64,000 nucleotides of DNA from Natronoflexus pectinivorans (GCF_004345615.1 NZ_SLWK01000004.1:248001-312000), one strand, 5' to 3'. Shown: positions 18,735 to 28,439, counted from the stretch's first letter. Made by a program: numbers and translations. The notes: generated by a model from the sequence alone, not told the origin.

Positions 18735-19062
18735 AGTTTTGTTTTCATGAAATTGCAATTTCTACATTGCAATTTACCCTTTATAGTGTTATTTATATTT
18801 AGTAAAAATAAAGACAAAGCATTAGAACAATTCAGATGATTGAACCTATTGAAAGAATAAATCTTAATGTAAATTATGACACTTATCACACACAAAATGT
18901 GAAACATCAGAGAACAAATCTACGTAATATTATAAATGCTGTTTCTTGCATATCTATTACTGCCTTGATTAATGTAGAACATATATACCAATAAAAATCT
19001 CAGACAGACACAACCCTTTACCAAAAAAGAAAAGATGTCAAATTCGCACTAATTTCAATTAA
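18735..19062. other. Intergenic region before the GAF histidine kinase
   Basis: About 330 AT-rich bases between divergent genes. No gene, exact promoter element or repeat was recognised. Confidence 0.4.
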
Positions 19063-20337
19063 ATGGCAACAAGGTATTCCAAAGTAAAGGTTCGTGGTGA
19101 GAATGACCTAAAACAGGTGGAAATTGGAACTCTCAAGCCCAAAATAGTAAAAGTGATTACTAATAAATGGCAAGCACTTATTGATACAGCGGCAAACATT
19201 TGCAACGTACCCTCCGGTCTCATTACCCAGCTAAAGGAAGAACATCTTGAAGTCTTTTTGAACAGCAGTAATGAGGACAATCCAATTAAAGCTACCGATA
19301 CATTTGAACTGGGGTTCGGGCACTATTGCGAGAAGGTAATTGGTTCACAAAAGGAACTGGTAATTCATAATGCAACCCAAGATCCTGTATGGAGAAATGA
19401 AGACCCGGAAGTAAAGGTTGAGATGATTTCATATTTAGGAGTTCCGCTTAACTGGCCTGATGGAGAAGTTTTTGGAACAGTATGCCTTCTTGACAACAAA
19501 GAAAACTCGTTTAATAGTAATTTCATTTCGCTGGTTAGGCAACTAAAAGAACACATAGAAACAGATTTAAAGTTACTTATTGCAAACTACGAACTAAAAG
19601 CAAAGAATAAAAACATTGAAAATCTAAACCAGATCAACAACAAATTCATAAGCATTATATCTCACGATGTGCGAGGCAGCATCAGCTCAATTGAACAACT
19701 TCTTAATATAATGCTTTGCAATTTTGCGGCATATAACGAAGTTAGAATGAAACAATTTCTAAAATCCATCAGCAGAACCAGTAGTTCTGTTCTGCTTACT
19801 TTGGAGAATTTGTTAAGTTGGAAAAAAATAGATCTGCTTGAACTAAAGACCAATAAAACACACTTCAATATAGTAAAAACCATTAAGGATCTGCTGGTAT
19901 ATTTTAATCTATCAATTGCTTTAAAACAATTAAAAGTAACAGAATCTTATGAAAGCAAGGAAATTTTGGTATATGCCGATCAAGAAATGATATGTACATC
20001 ATTACGCAACATCTTAAGTAATGCGATTAAGTTTACGAAATCCGAAAAAGACATATACATCAGAGTTTACAATAATAACAATTTAATTGTTGTTGAAATT
20101 GAGGACACTGGAATTGGCATGAGCCAAAATCAGATTGAACATCTATTTAAATATAAAATCAATCATCAAAAAACAGGGACAGAAGGGGAAAAGAGCACAG
20201 GTATTGGTTTGCTTCTTGTTAAAGAATTCTTAATCAAGAACGAAGTACAACTGTCAGTTGAAAGCATAATAAACGCAGGAACTAAATTCAAACTTAATTT
20301 TACAGCAAATAAACCGATGAATAAAAAAGGCCTATAA
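19063..20337 (+). CDS. Sensor histidine kinase with GAF domain
   Basis: This 424-residue kinase has no membrane segment and should sense a cytoplasmic signal. Residues about 35-170 form a GAF domain (IDTAANICNVPSGLI to LGVPLNWPDGEVFGTVCLLD), like those that bind small ligands or chromophores. Next are a dimerisation region with phospho-acceptor His201 (SHDVRGSI) and a C-terminal ATPase domain with N-box NILSNAIKFT, G1 DTGIGMS and G2 STGIGLLLV. The H-box has D after H where E is usual, a common variant in this phylum. No response regulator is adjacent, so it is an orphan; its partner could be any lone regulator. Confidence 0.88.
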   Translation: MATRYSKVKVRGENDLKQVEIGTLKPKIVKVITNKWQALIDTAANICNVPSGLITQLKEEHLEVFLNSSNEDNPIKATDTFELGFGHYCEKVIGSQKELVIHNATQDPVWRNEDPEVKVEMISYLGVPLNWPDGEVFGTVCLLDNKENSFNSNFISLVRQLKEHIETDLKLLIANYELKAKNKNIENLNQINNKFISIISHDVRGSISSIEQLLNIMLCNFAAYNEVRMKQFLKSISRTSSSVLLTLENLLSWKKIDLLELKTNKTHFNIVKTIKDLLVYFNLSIALKQLKVTESYESKEILVYADQEMICTSLRNILSNAIKFTKSEKDIYIRVYNNNNLIVVEIEDTGIGMSQNQIEHLFKYKINHQKTGTEGEKSTGIGLLLVKEFLIKNEVQLSVESIINAGTKFKLNFTANKPMNKKGL

Positions 20338-20363
20338 TCTCCTATTTAGGAGTGTTATAGACC
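20329..20363. terminator. Hairpin between the histidine kinase and cysN (convergent)
   Basis: A nested stem-loop: outer arms 20329-20337 and 20355-20363 (8 of 9 paired) and an inner perfect CTCCTA/TAGGAG stem (20339-20352). It overlaps the kinase stop codon. Only a weak T-rich tail follows. Confidence 0.6.
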
Positions 20364-20393
20364 TTAAAATCATCGACAAGCTAAAAACTTCAT

Positions 20394-21671
20394 CTATACG
20401 ATCATTCCGGCAGCCACTGTTTCGTTGGTACCTTCATCAATCAGAATAATGCTGCCGGTGTTTCTGTTTACGTTATAAGAGTCAAAAAACAGAGGTTTCG
20501 TTGTTCGAATTGAAACCCTTGCTATATCATTCATTCCCACTTCAACGTTATCATACACCTTTTCAAGTTCATTGATATCTACCCGATACTGCGCCTCTTT
20601 AATCATACAGCGCACCTCTGTAGAGGTATGTTTTAGCGCATATTTCCCTCCCGGGATCAATTTCTTTTCGTTGAACCAGCAAAGCATCACATCAATATTT
20701 TGATCAATTCGGGGCTGTTGTCCGTTGGTTTCTTTAATGATCATATCTCCCCGACTGATATCAATGTCATCCTCCAGTGTGATGCAAACCGACTGTGGAG
20801 CGAATGCTTTGTCCTGGGTTTCGGTGAAAAGGTCTATGCTTTTTACAACCGAACTAAACCCGGAGGGCAAAACAGTTACTTTGTCTCCAACATTTACTAC
20901 ACCACTTGCAACCCTGCCAGCATAGCCACGATAATCCGGCCAATCTTTTGATTGAGGCCTCACTACATATTGAACAGGGAAACGAAAATCAGAACGATTA
21001 ATATCGCTGCCAATATGAATGTTTTCAAGCAAATACATCAGGGTTGGACCCTGATACCAGTCCATTTTGGTGCTTCTGTCCACAACGTTATCTCCTTCGA
21101 GAGCACTGATGGGAACGAAACGCACGTCCTTAACAGACAATTTTGAAGCAATGGCTTCAAAATCGCTTACAATATTTTCAAAAACAGTTTGGTCATAATC
21201 AACCAAATCCATTTTATTAACACAAACAATGATGTGGGGAATCTGCAATAAAGAAGCAATGTATGCATGCCTACGAGTTTGCTCAAGCACTCCATGTCTG
21301 GCATCAACAAGAATTAATGCGACATTGGCAGTACTGGCTCCTGTAACCATGTTACGGGTATATTGAATATGCCCGGGAGTATCAGCGATGATAAATTTGC
21401 GTTTTGGGGTAGCAAAGTACCGGTAAGCCACGTCGATGGTTATACCTTGCTCACGCTCGGCACGCAAACCATCGGTAAGTAGCGCTAAATTAACCTGTTC
21501 ACCACCGGCTCTAACGCTTGCACGTTCAATGGCTTCCATCTGATCTTCAAAAATGGCCTTTGAATCGTATAGTAAACGTCCGATCAGGGTACTTTTACCA
21601 TCATCCACACTGCCTGCGGTGGTAAACCGCAACAGTTCCATGTCCAGATATCCGGAATTTTTTCCACTCAT
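20394..21671 (-). CDS. cysN: Sulfate adenylyltransferase subunit 1 (GTPase)
   Basis: CysN is the GTPase subunit that drives sulfate activation to APS by CysD. The 425-residue protein has the translation-factor type GTP-binding domain: P-loop GSVDDGKSTLIGR, switch II DTPGHIQYTRNM and the guanine motif NKMD. EF-Tu-like beta-barrel domains follow. It ends after the barrels, so there is no fused APS kinase (CysC). It lies 58 bases after cysD in the same transcript. No reductase (cysH) or APS kinase gene is adjacent, so the APS could feed assimilation or sulfation elsewhere. Confidence 0.96.
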   Translation of the reverse strand: MSGKNSGYLDMELLRFTTAGSVDDGKSTLIGRLLYDSKAIFEDQMEAIERASVRAGGEQVNLALLTDGLRAEREQGITIDVAYRYFATPKRKFIIADTPGHIQYTRNMVTGASTANVALILVDARHGVLEQTRRHAYIASLLQIPHIIVCVNKMDLVDYDQTVFENIVSDFEAIASKLSVKDVRFVPISALEGDNVVDRSTKMDWYQGPTLMYLLENIHIGSDINRSDFRFPVQYVVRPQSKDWPDYRGYAGRVASGVVNVGDKVTVLPSGFSSVVKSIDLFTETQDKAFAPQSVCITLEDDIDISRGDMIIKETNGQQPRIDQNIDVMLCWFNEKKLIPGGKYALKHTSTEVRCMIKEAQYRVDINELEKVYDNVEVGMNDIARVSIRTTKPLFFDSYNVNRNTGSIILIDEGTNETVAAGMIV

Positions 21672-21729
21672 AACAACATTAATATTATAGAGGTGTTTGG
21701 AGTCACCAACTTATGATACAAAATAAGAA

Positions 21730-22635
21730 TTAAAAATACCCTTCCTTCTTACGGTCTTCCATGGCGGCTTCTGATCGTTTATCGTCTGCCCGTCCACCTC
21801 GCTCCGTAACCCGTGAAGCTGCAACCTCCTGAATGATATCTTCAAGAGAGTTCGCAGTAGAAAGAGTAAGTCCTGTACAACTTATATCACCAATGGTACG
21901 ACAACGCACCTTCATGATTTGCGGTTTCTCATTTTCACGAAGTTTCATAAAAGGAGCCGTTGCTAGTAATGTTCCGTCCCTTTCAAAAACTTCACGCTCA
22001 TGAGTATAATACAAGGATGGAAGTTCAATATTTTCCATATAGATGTATTGCCATACATCCATCTCAGTCCAGTTGCTGATTGGAAAAACCCGGAAATGCT
22101 CGCCCATATTTTTACGTCCGTTGAATAAGTTCCAAAGTTCGGGGCGCTGATTTTTAGGATCCCACTGTCCAAATTCATCACGATGGCTAAAGAAACGCTC
22201 CTTTGCTCTTGCCTTTTCCTCATCGCGTCGTCCGCCTCCCATCGCAGCATCAAACTTATGCTCTTCCAGAGCATCCAATAAAGTAACAGTTTGCAACTTG
22301 TTACGGCTTGCATTATATCCTGATTCTTCTTTAACCCTCCCTTTATCGATGGAATCCTGCACCAATTTAACAATACAAACAGAACCGGTTTCTTGCATTA
22401 GCTTGTCACGATAATCAAGCGCTTCAGGGAAGTTGTGCCCAGTATCAATATGCATCAAAGGGAAAGGCACTTTTGCAGGCCAAAAAGCTTTACGCGCAAG
22501 ATGAAACATCACAATTGAATCTTTCCCTCCCGAGAATAGCATCACAGGATTTTCGAACTGAGCTGCGACTTCGCGAATTACAAATATCGACTCAGCCTCT
22601 AACTCCTTAAGGTGATTGATCTGATAATTATCCAT
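21730..22635 (-). CDS. cysD: Sulfate adenylyltransferase subunit 2
   Basis: CysD is the catalytic subunit that joins sulfate to ATP, making adenosine 5'-phosphosulfate. The 301-residue protein is a PP-loop ATPase with the signature FSGGKDSIVM near the N-terminus and the family motifs MHIDTGHNFPEAL and GGGRRDEEKARAKER. The C-terminal tail RGGRADDKRSEAAMEDRKKEGYF-like ending is typical. It is the first gene of the cysDN pair. A TAnnTTTG element (TAATTTTG, 22721-22714) lies about 80 bases upstream. Confidence 0.97.
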   Translation of the reverse strand: MDNYQINHLKELEAESIFVIREVAAQFENPVMLFSGGKDSIVMFHLARKAFWPAKVPFPLMHIDTGHNFPEALDYRDKLMQETGSVCIVKLVQDSIDKGRVKEESGYNASRNKLQTVTLLDALEEHKFDAAMGGGRRDEEKARAKERFFSHRDEFGQWDPKNQRPELWNLFNGRKNMGEHFRVFPISNWTEMDVWQYIYMENIELPSLYYTHEREVFERDGTLLATAPFMKLRENEKPQIMKVRCRTIGDISCTGLTLSTANSLEDIIQEVAASRVTERGGRADDKRSEAAMEDRKKEGYF

Positions 22636-22713
22636 GTTTAATAATTATAAATATTTCGGGTTTAAATAACAGACTAAAAATATCTGATTTATACCAGTTA
22701 TAAATAAGAATGA

Positions 22714-22721
22714 CAAAATTA
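22714..22721 (-). promoter_or_regulatory. TAnnTTTG promoter element of cysDN
   Basis: TAATTTTG on the minus strand, about 80 bases before the cysD start and downstream of the fabI terminator, so it is well placed for a cysDN promoter. Confidence 0.5.
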
Positions 22722-22769
22722 ATGTTTTAAAAGGAGATTCAGAAATTTACAGCTTGCAGGATACATATA

Positions 22770-22796
22770 AAAAGCCTCCTTGAAAAGGAGGCTTTT
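22770..22796 (-). terminator. Terminator of fabI
   Basis: A perfect 11-bp stem (22770-22780 with 22786-22796) with a 5-base loop, flanked by A/T runs, about 107 bases after the fabI stop. Confidence 0.9.
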
Positions 22797-22903
22797 ACAC
22801 TGTGTATCAAAAGACTAGTCAATTTATCATATTTTTTTATTCCCATCCGAGCGATATGAAATCGCAAATTCAGGTAAATAAAATGATAAACTTAATCAGT
22901 TTT

Positions 22904-23749
22904 CTAATATAAATCCTGAACATCATCAGAGTCGAAGCTCTTGTTGTATTGCTTCATTGCTCTTAAACTCATACCTATGCTGGAGAATCCACCATCGTGG
23001 AAAAGGTTCTGCATGGTAACTTTACGAGTCAGATCTGAAAACATAGCAACACAATACTTGGCACAATCTTCTGCATCGGCATTACCAAGCGGAGACATAC
23101 GATCAGAAAAGTCTATCAAGCCATCAATACCTTTTACTCCGCTACCGGCTGTGGTAACGGTTGGCGATTGGCTGATGGTATTAACCCTTACTTTCCTTTC
23201 GCGTCCGTAAATGTACCCAAAACTACGGGCAATGGACTCCAACAAAGCTTTTGCATCGGCCATATCATTGTAGCCGTAAAGCGTACGTTGTGCAGCTACA
23301 TAAGAGAGAGCAACGATGGAACCATACTCATTCATAGCATCCATTTTGAATGCCGTTTGAATCAGCTTATGAAAAGAAATGGCTGAAATATCAAGGGTTT
23401 TAGCCAGATAATTGTAATCCAAATCGTGATAAACACGTTTCTTTCTTACATTTAAAGACATCCCAATGGAGTGCAGTACAAAATCTATTTTACCGCCCAA
23501 AACCTCGGTGGATGTTTTTACGACGTTCTGCAGATCCTCCAGATTGGTGGCATCAGCCGGAATTACTTCTGATCCGGTTTTTTGTGCCAATTCTGTAACA
23601 CTGCCCATTCTGCATGCTACGTGTGTATTAGAGAGCGTAAAAGTGGCTCCTTCGGCATGTGCCAGCTCTGCTACTTTCCAGGCAATTGACATGTCGTTAA
23701 GGGCACCAAATATGATCCCTCTTTTCCCTTTTAATAGATTATATCCCAT
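22904..23749 (-). CDS. fabI: Enoyl-[acyl-carrier-protein] reductase (NADH)
   Basis: FabI catalyses the last reduction in each round of fatty-acid elongation. From the ATG at 23749 it has 281 residues. The N-terminal MGYNLLKGKRGIIFGALND carries the FabI-type nucleotide motif. The active-site pattern Tyr-x6-Lys is present in YNDMADAK, and SPTVTTAGSGVKGI is the substrate-loop region. The frame is open 15 codons further upstream, but the promoter element TATATTTG (23780-23773) lies inside that extension, so the transcript should begin downstream of the longer start. This form resembles the Bacteroidota FabI. It sits after recN in the same direction, with its own promoter. Confidence 0.95.
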   Translation of the reverse strand: MGYNLLKGKRGIIFGALNDMSIAWKVAELAHAEGATFTLSNTHVACRMGSVTELAQKTGSEVIPADATNLEDLQNVVKTSTEVLGGKIDFVLHSIGMSLNVRKKRVYHDLDYNYLAKTLDISAISFHKLIQTAFKMDAMNEYGSIVALSYVAAQRTLYGYNDMADAKALLESIARSFGYIYGRERKVRVNTISQSPTVTTAGSGVKGIDGLIDFSDRMSPLGNADAEDCAKYCVAMFSDLTRKVTMQNLFHDGGFSSIGMSLRAMKQYNKSFDSDDVQDLY

Positions 23750-23772
23750 TTTCGTTTTGATTTTTGAGGCTA

Positions 23773-23780
23773 CAAATATA
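23773..23780 (-). promoter_or_regulatory. TAnnTTTG promoter element of fabI
   Basis: TATATTTG on the minus strand, 23 bases before the chosen ATG. It decides against the longer open frame starting at 23794. Confidence 0.7.
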
Positions 23781-23895
23781 AGGTATAATTGCACAGAAAT
23801 AAAGTCATAACTTTTTTTTGACTTTATTAAGACAATTTAAGACGGTGAAAGCCAACGCATCCACCTGTCTACCTGCACATTAACACAACGACCAA

Positions 23896-25551
23896 TCAGT
23901 TTTTCAATAAATCTTTGGCATTGTGAATGGCTGCATCAGAGAGTTTGGCACCACTCAACATTCCGGCAATTTCACGGATGCGTTCTTCATCGGAAAGTAG
24001 TCTGATGTGAGAAACGGTGCGGTCGCTCTCTTCAGATTTAAAGACTTTAAAATGGTGCTGACCTTTACCCGCAATCTGCGGCAAGTGCGTAATGCTGATT
24101 ACCTGAATGCTATTCCCCATCTGCTGCATAATACGCCCCATTTTGTCGGCAATTTCTCCAGATACTCCGGTGTCAATCTCATCAAATATGATGGTAGGTA
24201 ATCTTTTTGCAGAAGATAAAAGCGATTTTATACACAACATCAGTCTTGACAATTCACCTCCTGATGCAACTTTAGGAATATCAGCCAACTCCCCACTTTT
24301 GTTTGCACTGAACAAAAATTTGATCTCATCGACTCCGTTTCGTGTAAACACTTCCAAGAGTTCATGTTCGACACTGAAACGTGCATGCGGCATCCCAAGT
24401 TCGTGCAGTTGATCAGTTATAGTGCTTTCTATTTTTTCAAAAACATCTTTTCGGGACTGGGACAATCGAGATGCCATCTTCTCGACGATCTCTTTCTCTT
24501 TTTCGATGGTATCATCCAGTTTCTTTAGTTTTTCATCAAACGAATCCAACGAGAGCAGTTTGCTTTCAAGATCACCCTTCAATTCCAGAAGCTCACCAAT
24601 ACTGTTCTTCTGATGTTTCTGTTGCAATTCATAAATCAGATTTAGCCGATCCTGCAATCGCTGTAAACGAACCGGGTCAAATTCCAATTCCGATGCTTTA
24701 ACAGAAACCTCTCCGGCAATATCCTTTAATTCTATATAAACCGACTCAAGCCGAGACAAAAGTTCATCTCCACCAGATAAAAAATCACTGATTTTTTTAA
24801 TCTCATTTACAACCTGGTGCATTCCATCCACCAAAGGAAACTCATGCTCGTTTAGTAAAACTCCCGCATTGGCCAATGCCAGCTTTATCTCTTCAACATG
24901 TGAAAGCTGTTCCACTTCCTGCTCTACCAACTCTTGCTCATCGACTTGCAATTCAGCACTTTGAAGTTGATTAAACTGGAAATCCCAATAGTCGCGATCG
25001 GCCTTTTGTTGATTATTCATTTGCATCAACGCCTCCCTATCTCTCTCCAACTCACGAAGCACATGGTATTTTTGCTGATATTCTTGCAGAATATTCTTAT
25101 TATTTGCCACTATATCCACCACGTTAAGCTGAAACAGACCATCGCCAAGAAGCAGATTTTGGTGTTGAGAATGAATATCAATCAACTTTTGAGTCAAATC
25201 CTTTAAAAATGGCAATGTTACAGGGGTATCATTGATAAAAGCTCGTGATTTTCCGGAAGGTAAAATTTCACGCCGGATGACAGTTTCAACATCATAATCC
25301 ACATCGGCCTCTTCAAACATCTGCTCAAGTTGATAACCATTCAGATAAAAATGCGCTTCTACGACGCATTTTTGCGTTTTATCACGAATTGCAGATGTAT
25401 CACTTCTCTGTCCCAAAATCAGAGATAGGGCACCAAGCATTATTGATTTACCTGCTCCTGTTTCACCAGTAATGGCCGTAAAACCTTCGTGTAAAACAAG
25501 TTCAGCGGAATCTATTAATGCGTAATTAGATATGGAAAGTTGCCTTAGCAT
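23896..25551 (-). CDS. recN: DNA repair protein RecN
   Basis: RecN is an SMC-like ATPase that helps double-strand break repair. The protein has 551 residues, the normal length. It has Walker A GETGAGKSIMLGA near residue 32, a central coiled-coil region (about 150-370, rich in Glu, Lys and Leu), the ABC signature ASGGELSRLMLCIK, and Walker B PTIIFDEIDTGVSGEIA. The start ATG at 25551 is 14-20 bases after a promoter element that lies in a 30-bp perfect palindrome. It follows porD by 83 bases, so it can be read from both its own promoter and the upstream operon. Confidence 0.96.
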   Translation of the reverse strand: MLRQLSISNYALIDSAELVLHEGFTAITGETGAGKSIMLGALSLILGQRSDTSAIRDKTQKCVVEAHFYLNGYQLEQMFEEADVDYDVETVIRREILPSGKSRAFINDTPVTLPFLKDLTQKLIDIHSQHQNLLLGDGLFQLNVVDIVANNKNILQEYQQKYHVLRELERDREALMQMNNQQKADRDYWDFQFNQLQSAELQVDEQELVEQEVEQLSHVEEIKLALANAGVLLNEHEFPLVDGMHQVVNEIKKISDFLSGGDELLSRLESVYIELKDIAGEVSVKASELEFDPVRLQRLQDRLNLIYELQQKHQKNSIGELLELKGDLESKLLSLDSFDEKLKKLDDTIEKEKEIVEKMASRLSQSRKDVFEKIESTITDQLHELGMPHARFSVEHELLEVFTRNGVDEIKFLFSANKSGELADIPKVASGGELSRLMLCIKSLLSSAKRLPTIIFDEIDTGVSGEIADKMGRIMQQMGNSIQVISITHLPQIAGKGQHHFKVFKSEESDRTVSHIRLLSDEERIREIAGMLSGAKLSDAAIHNAKDLLKN

Positions 25552-25553
25552 AG

Positions 25554-25583
25554 TTTATATCTTTGTTAAAACAAAGATATAAA
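25554..25583. promoter_or_regulatory. 30-bp perfect palindrome with TATCTTTG on both strands
   Basis: The arms 25554-25567 and 25570-25583 are perfect inverted repeats with a 2-base centre. Each contains TATCTTTG, so one promoter element faces recN (25579-25572) and one faces back into porD (25558-25565). The same hairpin could also end the porD transcript. Confidence 0.6.
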
Positions 25584-25634
25584 GAAAGTCTTGAATTTCA
25601 TTTTCGAAATCAAAAAGATAAGGAATCACACAAA

Positions 25635-26582
25635 TTACATGCGCCCCCGCTCAGAAAGAATTTGTTGATACTTATCTGAATTGGTTGGATCTACTTCTGA
25701 AAGAAGATTTACAACCCTTCCACGTTCCATAGAAGGAGAGTTTGAAAAGATATTAACCAACTCTTCAGATTTAGCATCAAAGAAAAAACCAAGCGCAAAA
25801 CTATTAGGACGCTGACGGTGCACTCGTTGCAGCAATTCCAAAGAGGATGCAATATTTGACCGTCCTTCATCAACTCGATCGGCCATCATATCCAGCCCTC
25901 GTCTGTGGTACTGATAGAAGGCGTTACGCAGAGGAGTATGGTGTTCGTTTAGTAAGTTCTCCACCAACCAATAACGGTTGCGTTGACTTTCGAAGGATCT
26001 CCAACCACTTTCCCTTGCATTCTGCATCATATTAACAATTTGCTCGGCGCGTTGAAAATATGGTGTCCCACCACGTTGAGAAAACGAGTCGTAATCAAAA
26101 CCAAGAACGATGTAAGCATAATAAGCAAGAATGGCTACTAAATTGGATTCAATATTCGATGGATTATATACAAGGGTTTCGTACTCTATGTATCTGAAAT
26201 GCAAATTCTGATCGAGATAGTTTAAAAGCGGCGTATTGTAGGATGAGTTATAAACCGGTCTTCGAGCCTGTATTTGTATGGTGCCTCGAAATTCATCACT
26301 TCCTATAACTTCACGAATATTAATAAGAATGGTGCAATCGATTCGTTCCTCGGGATTAAATTTGTGCTCGGTCCATTGCTGTCCGTTCAAAAACTCCATA
26401 ATGGATGTTTGCAGCGTCTCAAACACAGCACGATTGGTTCCCTGAACTCCGGGAGCCACAACCTGAACTCTGGCTCGTAACTCTTGAGCAGCCAATGGAT
26501 AACTGATTATGAACATCAGTAAAACCATCAGTGCTGCACGGAACAAATATTTAAAATTATGCTTTACCATTTTTCGGGACAA
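25635..26582 (-). CDS. porD: Type IX secretion system protein PorD (DUF4835)
   Basis: This 315-residue protein belongs to DUF4835, known as PorD and linked with the type IX secretion system in Bacteroidota. It has an N-terminal signal peptide (hydrophobic stretch about 13-30, then PLAAQELRA) and is likely periplasmic or outer-membrane associated. Characteristic segments are VQGTNRAVFETLQTSIMEFL, RRPVYNSSYNTPLLNYLD and ILAYYAYIVLGFDYDSFS. It follows coaBC by 6 bases, so translation is probably coupled. The downstream palindrome may end the transcript. The exact role in secretion is not known from sequence. No other secretion genes are present in the window. Confidence 0.88.
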   Translation of the reverse strand: MSRKMVKHNFKYLFRAALMVLLMFIISYPLAAQELRARVQVVAPGVQGTNRAVFETLQTSIMEFLNGQQWTEHKFNPEERIDCTILINIREVIGSDEFRGTIQIQARRPVYNSSYNTPLLNYLDQNLHFRYIEYETLVYNPSNIESNLVAILAYYAYIVLGFDYDSFSQRGGTPYFQRAEQIVNMMQNARESGWRSFESQRNRYWLVENLLNEHHTPLRNAFYQYHRRGLDMMADRVDEGRSNIASSLELLQRVHRQRPNSFALGFFFDAKSEELVNIFSNSPSMERGRVVNLLSEVDPTNSDKYQQILSERGRM

Positions 26583-26588
26583 AATATC

Positions 26589-27797
26589 TTATACCATCAT
26601 CGACTCTAAATAATTTACAATATCAACGGCCACCTCTCTTTTACTCTTTAACGGAAAATCCATATGTTTATTTTCTTTACTGATGATGGTTATTTGATTT
26701 GTATCAGTCATAAAACCGGCTCCTTCCTTAGCTAAAGAGTTGAGAACGATAAAATCCAAATGCTTCTTTTTCAATTTTTCACAGGCATTTGCAATTTCAT
26801 TGTCAGTCTCCAATGCAAAACCAGCAAGAATCTGGCCAGATTTTTTAATCTCTCCCATTTTTTTTGCAATATCAGGATTGGGTTTCAATGAAATATTGAA
26901 ATGATCAGAGGAACGCTTAATTTTATTATCCGAGACAATTGCCGGTGTATAGTCACTCACAGCAGCGGCCATAATGGCCGCATCTGTGTTTGGAAAAAGC
27001 TCCACAGATTTATCATGCATCTGCTGTGCCGTAACAACATCGTGACGATAAACCCCGGGATGCTCTATTTTAATTTGAACAGGACCACTAACCAGATCTA
27101 CATGCGCACCTCGCTTTGCCAATTCCTCGGCAATGGCAAATCCCATTTTTCCGGATGAGTAGTTTCCAATGAACCGAACTGGATCAATGGCTTCATAGGT
27201 AGGACCTGCCGTTATCATGATGCGCTTTCCCGTAAGTGTTTTTTTAACCAGCACACCTTTAAAATGATTAATCAACCGATCCAGTATAACTTCCGGTTCT
27301 TCCATGCGTCCTTTACCTGACAAACCGCTAGCGAGATCTCCGGTTCCTGGTTCAATGATTGTACAGCCCCACTCTTCCAGAGTTTGCATATTCCTTATGG
27401 TTGAAGGATGCTGAAACATATCAAGATCCATCGCCGGGGCCAAAAAAACCGGACAACGTGCGGACATATAGGTGGTGACTAAAAGATTATCACAAACACC
27501 TCCTACCATTTTTGCCATGGTATTTGCAGTGGCCGGAGCAATAATCATGGCATCGGCCCATAAACCTAAATCCACATGACTGTGCCATGTTCCATCTTTA
27601 TTTTCAAAGAAGTCGCCTAAAACCGGTCGACCGGACAGTGCTGACAATGTAACTGGGGTAATGAATTCCTTCCCAGCGGAACTCATTATAACTTGAACCT
27701 CAGCTCCCGCTTTAACAAATAAACGAGTAAGCAATGCAGCTTTGTAAGCTGCGATGCTTCCAGTAATTCCTAATATGATTTTCTTACCCGATAACAT
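26589..27797 (-). CDS. coaBC: Bifunctional phosphopantothenoylcysteine decarboxylase / phosphopantothenate--cysteine ligase
   Basis: CoaBC performs two consecutive steps of coenzyme A synthesis. The 402-residue protein has an N-terminal FMN-binding decarboxylase domain (about 1-180, GSIAAYKAALLTR, catalytic His in WHSHVDLG, and APAMDLDMF) and a C-terminal CTP-dependent ligase domain (about 190-400, AGPTYEAIDPVRFIGNYSSG, then AAVSDYTP and the Lys-rich KIKR). Length is typical. It is part of the bamD-rpoZ-coaBC-porD-recN gene order, but a terminator-like hairpin lies between rpoZ and coaBC, so it may be read separately. Confidence 0.97.
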   Translation of the reverse strand: MLSGKKIILGITGSIAAYKAALLTRLFVKAGAEVQVIMSSAGKEFITPVTLSALSGRPVLGDFFENKDGTWHSHVDLGLWADAMIIAPATANTMAKMVGGVCDNLLVTTYMSARCPVFLAPAMDLDMFQHPSTIRNMQTLEEWGCTIIEPGTGDLASGLSGKGRMEEPEVILDRLINHFKGVLVKKTLTGKRIMITAGPTYEAIDPVRFIGNYSSGKMGFAIAEELAKRGAHVDLVSGPVQIKIEHPGVYRHDVVTAQQMHDKSVELFPNTDAAIMAAAVSDYTPAIVSDNKIKRSSDHFNISLKPNPDIAKKMGEIKKSGQILAGFALETDNEIANACEKLKKKHLDFIVLNSLAKEGAGFMTDTNQITIISKENKHMDFPLKSKREVAVDIVNYLESMMV

Positions 27798-27999
27798 AAG
27801 ATATAGCTACAGTAAACTATAGATTTCCAAATCTTTATCCAGATAGTATAGAATGTAGACCTATAGATTAGATATAACAAAAACAATATAGCAACTAAAA
27901 ACCTCATAGATGAAAACTTGCATTCTTAGAAAACAAATAAGCCGAAATTAAGAATCCATGGTTAACAACAACAAATATAACCAACTATATATGAACAAA

Positions 28000-28034
28000 A
28001 AAGATAAAAGAAACAATAAGTTTCTTTTATCTTT
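28000..28034 (-). terminator. Terminator downstream of rpoZ
   Basis: A perfect 15-bp AT-rich stem (28000-28014 with 28020-28034) and loop AATAA, 31 bases after the rpoZ stop, followed on the minus strand by a short T run. Confidence 0.8.
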
Positions 28035-28065
28035 CAAAATTCTTTATAAAATGAGCTATTAATCC

Positions 28066-28410
28066 CTATTCAATATCTGCATCCTGAACATCTTCTCTTG
28101 CAGGATTCCGAAAATAGACATTTTCATCAGCAAATTCTGTAGTAGCTAAGGCAGATGGTTTTGGTAAACGCTCATAAAATCTGGATATTTCAATCTGTTC
28201 GCGGTTCTCAAAAACCTCTTCCAAATTATCGGTGTAAGAAGCAAACTCTTGAAGTTTGCGGTTAAGCTCTTCTTTCATTTCCACACCAATTTGATTTGCT
28301 CTTTTAGCAATAATCACAACCGACTCGTAAATATTACCGGTTGGTTCAGCCAATTTGGCCGTATCCCATGTGACGGTATTTGCCGGAGCTTTTGATTTTT
28401 TGTAGTCCAT
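28066..28410 (-). CDS. rpoZ: DNA-directed RNA polymerase omega subunit (Rpb6 type)
   Basis: This 114-residue protein is the Bacteroidota omega subunit, an Rpb6/RpoK-like factor that helps RNA polymerase assemble. The core motif AEPTGNIYESVVIIAKRANQIG corresponds to the conserved helix of the family (given here as residues about 22-43), followed by a charged helical tail. The gene lies 29 bases after bamD in the same transcript, an order common in this phylum. A strong hairpin follows. Identification rests on the family pattern and neighbours. Confidence 0.9.
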   Translation of the reverse strand: MDYKKSKAPANTVTWDTAKLAEPTGNIYESVVIIAKRANQIGVEMKEELNRKLQEFASYTDNLEEVFENREQIEISRFYERLPKPSALATTEFADENVYFRNPAREDVQDADIE

Positions 28411-28439
28411 AGCTATGTAAATAAAATCACTTTAAATTT

